A stretch of DNA of 9,253 nucleotides from Saprospiraceae bacterium (GTDB taxonomy: Bacteria > Bacteroidota > Bacteroidia > Chitinophagales > Saprospiraceae), in NCBI GenBank assembly GCA_020630355.1, contig JAHDBO010000065.1:1-9253 (forward strand). The letters run 5' to 3'. Positions 6,454-9,253 of this stretch are shown here, in pieces. How positions within the stretch are numbered: the stretch's first letter is position 1; every line of letters begins with the position of its first letter. The translations under genes and the position numbers were made by a program. The notes under the pieces were generated by a model, which worked only from the letters and a program-made list of their open reading frames with translations, had not been told where the DNA came from and searched no databases.

Positions 6454-6693
6454 TTATTTTTTAGTAGAGCTTGTTGCTATACTATCTTTTTTTGCCGAAA
6501 GGCTATCTGTACTAATCCGCTCTATGGTTGTATTTTCTTGTGGTGGGATGGGTGGGACGGTAAGGAATCTATACAAATAGATACCACCGAAAAAGAGCAT
6601 GATGCCCAAACCGATGAAAGAGTTTTTCCAACCCCAAATATTCCCGATGTACTGTTCATCTGGATCTTCAAAGAGCATTTTTTTCCTAGGCAT
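6454..6693 (-). CDS. Small single-pass membrane protein of unknown function upstream of dapF
   Basis: I do not recognise this 79-aa protein. The N-terminus is charged (MPRKKMLFEDPDEQYIGN). A single hydrophobic segment spans about 25-44 (SFIGLGIMLFFGGIYLYRFL). The C-terminal tail begins with a Pro-rich VPPIPPQE and continues as a Ser/Thr/Lys-rich stretch. The positive charges before the helix suggest the N-terminus is cytoplasmic and the tail periplasmic; this is inference. The gene ends 24 nt before dapF on the same strand and is the first gene of that group. It has an ATG preceded by an A/T-rich leader and no obvious Shine-Dalgarno. The clear membrane helix and its close spacing to dapF favour a real gene. 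Confidence 0.7.
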   Translation of the reverse strand: MPRKKMLFEDPDEQYIGNIWGWKNSFIGLGIMLFFGGIYLYRFLTVPPIPPQENTTIERISTDSLSAKKDSIATSSTKK

Positions 6694-6812
6694 GATTCAA
6701 GTAATGGTATTTTATAGGATGATAAACGAACTGTATTTTGATTTAGTAACGATAAAAAAACAACCTTTCTGTTTTATGGCTGTCAAATTTGTCTTGATAC
6801 TTCGTTGAAAAT

Positions 6813-6832
6813 ACCTGCCTGCCCAGGCAGGT
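6813..6832. repeat. GC-rich short palindrome (REP-like)
   Basis: ACCTGCCTG (6813-6821) and CAGGCAGGT (6824-6832) are perfect inverted 9-mers around a CC centre, in otherwise AT-rich intergenic DNA. A diverged version lies at 361-378 with the same CCTGCCTG left arm. Short GC-rich palindromes scattered between genes are typical of REP-like families. No T-run follows on either strand, so it is not a classic terminator. Confidence 0.65.
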
Positions 6833-6892
6833 TGTCTCAAAACAAATTTCCCTTGCCAAAATCGAAATGTTATTATTTCATCGTTACTTAAC

Positions 6893-6921
6893 TTGAAAAT
6901 TGATGTGAATATCTATATTTT
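6893..6921 (+). promoter_or_regulatory. Candidate promoter for the Deg protease gene
   Basis: TTG (6893-6895), an 18-nt spacer and TATATTTT (6914-6921) fit the Bacteroidota TTG...TAnnTTTG pattern except for the last base. The start would be near 6928, giving a leader of about 125 nt. Weaker alternatives exist nearer the gene: TAGTTTTT at 6945-6952 and TAAGTTTT at 6989-6996. The choice is uncertain because the region is very AT-rich. Confidence 0.3.
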
Positions 6922-7051
6922 TAGCAACAAACGGTTTAATTATATAGTTTTTAGAAAGGGTATCTTGATGAAATAGATGATTGGAATTTAAGTTTTTACT
7001 AAAAAATGAGGTAGATTAGGATTTGATGAATGCGCTTTATAAAATGAAAAT

Positions 7052-8497
7052 ATGAAGAATACAATAGGAATGATTGTGGTTGCTCTATTGAGTGCAGTAC
7101 TCTCTATTGCGGGGTATAAATATTTTGAAGAACCACAACAAGTCATTATCAGGGAAGAAGTGCCTGCTCGATATACGAATTTTGAAGGGAATTCGTCCAG
7201 TTCAACAACGATGACGAGCAAGGGCGCTACGCCGCCTTCTGACTTTATTAAGGGGGCGAATAAAGCCACTCCTGCCGTCGTGTACATTAAGGCTAGTAGC
7301 AAAGGTTCGGGAGAGTACTGGTGGGGCGGTGGCGGAACGGGCTCTTCTACTGGCTCAGGTGTTATCCTATCAGAGGATGGTTATATCGTAACGAATAATC
7401 ACGTCATTGAAGATGCGGATAATTTTGAAGTGACTTTAAATGATAATCGGACTTATGACGCTAAAATTATTGGAACAGACCCATCTACGGATTTAGCACT
7501 CTTAAAGATAAAGGATAAAGGTGCCTTACCTTTTTTACAATTCGCCGATTCCGATCAGACTTTTATAGGAGAATGGGTCCTCGCAGTAGGAAATCCTTTT
7601 AACTTAACATCAACGGTAACTGCTGGAATTATCAGTGCCAAAGGTCGGAATATTTCTATTTTGAATGACCAATACGCTATTGAAACTTTCATTCAAACGG
7701 ATGCGGTCGTCAATCCTGGGAACAGTGGCGGGGCTTTGGTGAATACAAATGGAGATTTGGTGGGCATCAATACAGCGATTATTACAAAGTCTGGAGGATA
7801 TGAAGGCTATTCTTTTGCAGTACCTTCTAATCTGGTGAAAAAAGTAATCAACGATTTAAAGGAATATGGCGAAGTTCAACGAGGTTTTCTAGGAGTGGAT
7901 ATAGGGGAGGTGAGCCCCGAGATGGCAGAGCGTTTGGGCTTGTCTGCAGCAGAAGGTATATTGATATCTTATGTGCGAAAAAACACAGGAGCCGAGGAGG
8001 GAGGTTTGAAGAAAAACGATGTCATCAACTCCATCAACGGGGTGCAGGTCAAGTCGGTCCCTGAACTACAAGAGCAGGTAGCACGGTTTCGGCCTGGCGA
8101 TAAGATCAAGATTGGTTTTTTCCGTGAAGGAAAACAACAGACAGCTAGTGTGGTGTTGAAAAACATGAATAATTCTACAAAAATTGTCACCTCTTCCACT
8201 AAAGGCGATCAGAATATAGCCTATGAATTAGGCTTCGAATTGACGGAATTGAGTGCTAGTGAAAAACGTAAACTAAGGGTCAATGGGGTGAAAGTGAAGA
8301 GCATAATTCGAGGTTCAAAAATTGAGCGGACGAATATGGACCCTGGGTATATTATCACGAAAGTGGACGATAAAAAAGTATCTAGTATCGAAGAAGTCTT
8401 GGATAGGATCAATCAAGCGGAAGGGAAGGTGATGCTAGAAGGCGTATATGAAGATTACAAGGGGAATTATTACTATGCTTTCGCAAAAGAGGATTAA
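7052..8497 (+). CDS. degP: HtrA/Deg-family (Do) periplasmic serine endopeptidase with two PDZ domains
   Basis: This 481-aa envelope quality-control protease degrades or refolds damaged periplasmic proteins. Residues 4-21 form a hydrophobic segment (IGMIVVALLSAVLSIAGY) that is either a signal peptide or a membrane anchor; no clear cleavage site follows. The trypsin-like domain (about 65-270) shows the full triad: His117 (TNNHVI), Asp147 (STDLALLKI) and Ser225 (NPGNSGGAL). PDZ1 spans about 276-370 (RGFLGVDIGEVSPE, GLKKNDVINSING) and PDZ2 about 385-478. The loop before the catalytic His is a short Gly/Ser-rich stretch with WWGGGG (90-95), unlike the long LA loop of E. coli DegP, so DegQ is an equally fitting name. 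It is divergent from the dapF group and convergent with the DUF1508 gene. The ATG is preceded by an A-rich leader. The family call is firm; the DegP/DegQ choice is not. Confidence 0.92.
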   Translation: MKNTIGMIVVALLSAVLSIAGYKYFEEPQQVIIREEVPARYTNFEGNSSSSTTMTSKGATPPSDFIKGANKATPAVVYIKASSKGSGEYWWGGGGTGSSTGSGVILSEDGYIVTNNHVIEDADNFEVTLNDNRTYDAKIIGTDPSTDLALLKIKDKGALPFLQFADSDQTFIGEWVLAVGNPFNLTSTVTAGIISAKGRNISILNDQYAIETFIQTDAVVNPGNSGGALVNTNGDLVGINTAIITKSGGYEGYSFAVPSNLVKKVINDLKEYGEVQRGFLGVDIGEVSPEMAERLGLSAAEGILISYVRKNTGAEEGGLKKNDVINSINGVQVKSVPELQEQVARFRPGDKIKIGFFREGKQQTASVVLKNMNNSTKIVTSSTKGDQNIAYELGFELTELSASEKRKLRVNGVKVKSIIRGSKIERTNMDPGYIITKVDDKKVSSIEEVLDRINQAEGKVMLEGVYEDYKGNYYYAFAKED

Positions 8498-8520
8498 GAG
8501 CTTCGCTTATCGAACCGATA

Positions 8521-8556
8521 AAAAAACAGGGGAGTTAGCATCGCTAGCTCCCCTTT
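8521..8556. terminator. Bidirectional rho-independent terminator
   Basis: AGGGGAGTTAGC (8528-8539) pairs with GCTAGCTCCCCT (8543-8554) around an ATC loop, giving a 12-bp stem with one G-T wobble. On the minus strand the stem is followed by TGTTTTTT, a strong U-tract that should end the DUF1508 transcript. On the plus strand only TTTGATTT follows, so termination of the protease transcript is probably weaker. It sits between the two convergent stop codons, as expected. A smaller perfect hairpin (TTATCG/CGATAA, 8507-8521) lies just upstream. Confidence 0.85.
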
Positions 8557-8587
8557 GATTTAGATTTTCCATGCCGTAGAACTCGGG

Positions 8588-8920
8588 TTAATGGCACAGA
8601 TCGATGATGTCCGCTACTGGAGCTACTCTTTTTACAGAAGCAATTCCTTTTTCCATAGTCTGTTTGGAAGCGTACATCTGGCTGCTGCCAATGATTTGTT
8701 TGTTAGCAGCTAAAAGATTGAAGTGTAACTTGCCATTTTTGGCTTCTTTTCTTTCAAATTTATCGTCGTCAGGGGCATTTTTAGCGACGGATTCTGCACC
8801 GTTCTTAGCGGATGCTTTACTGCTGTAACCTTGGCTTGTCAGGATGACTTGACCATTTCTTGCTTTCAAGCGAAAATAGAATTTCTCATTTTTTTCGCTT
8901 TGGAAGATTTCAAACTTCAT
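8588..8920 (-). CDS. yegP: YegP-type protein with two DUF1508 repeats
   Basis: The protein has 110 aa, the same length as E. coli YegP, and no signal peptide. It consists of two tandem DUF1508 repeats of about 37 residues. Repeat 1 is near 14-50 (FYFRLKARNGQVILTSQGY, then AKNGAESVAKNA). Repeat 2 is near 65-101 (LHFNLLAANKQIIGSSQMY, then MEKGIASVKRVA). Each repeat has the family pattern of a beta hairpin (F-L-A-NG-I--S--Y) followed by a helix (K-G--SV---A). The molecular function of the family is unknown. The gene is monocistronic, converges with the protease gene and shares its terminator. No clear TAnnTTTG promoter was found upstream. The leader has a weak CTGGC/GCCAG stem (8943-8947 with 8966-8970). 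Confidence 0.9.
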   Translation of the reverse strand: MKFEIFQSEKNEKFYFRLKARNGQVILTSQGYSSKASAKNGAESVAKNAPDDDKFERKEAKNGKLHFNLLAANKQIIGSSQMYASKQTMEKGIASVKRVAPVADIIDLCH

Positions 8921-9253
8921 ATTAATTAAGGTTCTTTGTTACCTGGCTTGTAATTGGATGTTATCGCCAGTTTAAGTTGATTTATTATAATGACGGCATT
9001 GAAAATATAAAGTCACAAATAAGAGCTATGAATAATAATTTGAATGGCTTTGAACAAGCGACTTTCAACCAAAAAATATTTAAAATCAAGAAATACAAAT
9101 AGGGCAACTCATTCCTTAGTCACCCTAAAAGCTAGATCTAGCTGATGATGCTAGTGCTAAAAATTGTATTTTTGATGAGATCCTAAGATGATTAACACTA
9201 GACTTAATTCTGAATGAAAAATTTTGTGCCAAGGGCATCCCTTTTGGGGAATT
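8921..9253. other. Gene-free region at the right edge with inverted repeats
   Basis: No supported gene lies in these 333 nt. Visible structures are a perfect 14-bp palindrome AGCTAGATCTAGCT (9130-9143), an imperfect stem CTAGTGCTAA/TTAACACTAG (9151-9160 with 9192-9201) enclosing AAAAAT/ATTTTT (9159-9164 with 9168-9173), and AAGGG/CCCTT (9231-9243) at the very end. The left part should contain the promoter of the DUF1508 gene, but I could not find a convincing match. Confidence 0.6.

Larger units (their letters stand above)
6694..7051. other. Divergent intergenic region between the dapF group and the Deg protease gene
   Basis: These 358 nt separate the two divergent transcripts. They contain a perfect GC-rich palindrome (6813-6832) and a candidate promoter for the protease gene. 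I found no TAnnTTTG match facing the dapF group. A 12-nt word CCAAAATCGAAA (6856-6867) also occurs in the dispersed repeat, but its flanks do not match. No convincing protein gene is present. Confidence 0.7.

Noticed and set aside
6856..6867. Third occurrence of the word CCAAAATCGAAA found in the dispersed repeat
   Set aside because: Only 12 nt match and neither flank resembles the repeat, so it is not a supported third copy.
7052..8497. Minus-strand open frames inside the protease gene (for example 7969-8199 and 8221-8412)
   Set aside because: They lie opposite a gene with a complete catalytic triad and PDZ domains and resemble no known family; they are antisense shadows.
9028..9102. 24-codon open frame starting at ATG 9028
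   Set aside because: Low-complexity Asn/Lys-rich product, only a weak purine stretch upstream and no family resemblance; a frame this short is expected by chance in AT-rich DNA.
1..9253. CRISPR array, tRNA, rRNA or transposase gene
   Set aside because: No regularly spaced repeats, no cloverleaf with the T-loop GGTTCRA signature, no rRNA-like sequence and no transposase motif were seen in any part of the window.

Overview
The window looks like a chromosomal segment of a member of the Bacteroidota. A secreted protein ends in a type A Por-secretion (T9SS) sorting domain. Intergenic DNA is AT-rich and most genes lack a Shine-Dalgarno sequence. A good match to the Bacteroidota promoter (TTG, about 20 nt, TAnnTTTG) precedes one gene. 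DapF indicates DAP-type peptidoglycan or lysine synthesis. I cannot place the family or genus from the sequence alone.

Layout. Positions 1-507 hold no convincing protein gene but are rich in structure: copy A of a dispersed repeat (89-169), a 42-nt hairpin (202-243) and a large foldback element (301-486) that encloses a GC-rich palindrome. Seven genes then run on the minus strand. Read in their own direction they form two groups. The first is a 79-aa membrane protein, dapF and an ornithine cyclodeaminase/mu-crystallin family gene (6693 down to 4678, gaps of 24 and 9 nt). The second is a LysM-LysM-CAP secreted protein, an EI24/CysZ-like membrane protein and the ACP phosphodiesterase acpH (4407 down to 1798, gaps of 15 and 42 nt). 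A Spy-like, T9SS-sorted basic protein (1692 down to 508) follows after a 105-nt gap, probably with its own promoter. Copy B of the dispersed repeat lies between the two groups. A divergent intergenic region (6694-7051) leads to a plus-strand HtrA/Deg serine protease (7052-8497). This gene converges on a YegP-type DUF1508 gene (8588-8920, minus), and a strong bidirectional terminator separates them. The last 333 nt contain no supported gene but have palindromes.

Function. Much of the content concerns the cell envelope: a periplasmic chaperone-like protein, an HtrA protease, a peptidoglycan-binding CAP protein and DapF. All the protein families are recognisable apart from the 79-aa membrane protein. 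The most unusual content is non-coding. The two repeat copies (A and B) fold into the same three hairpins, and all three stem substitutions between them keep base pairing through G-U pairs in one and the same orientation. This suggests a transcribed structured RNA element.
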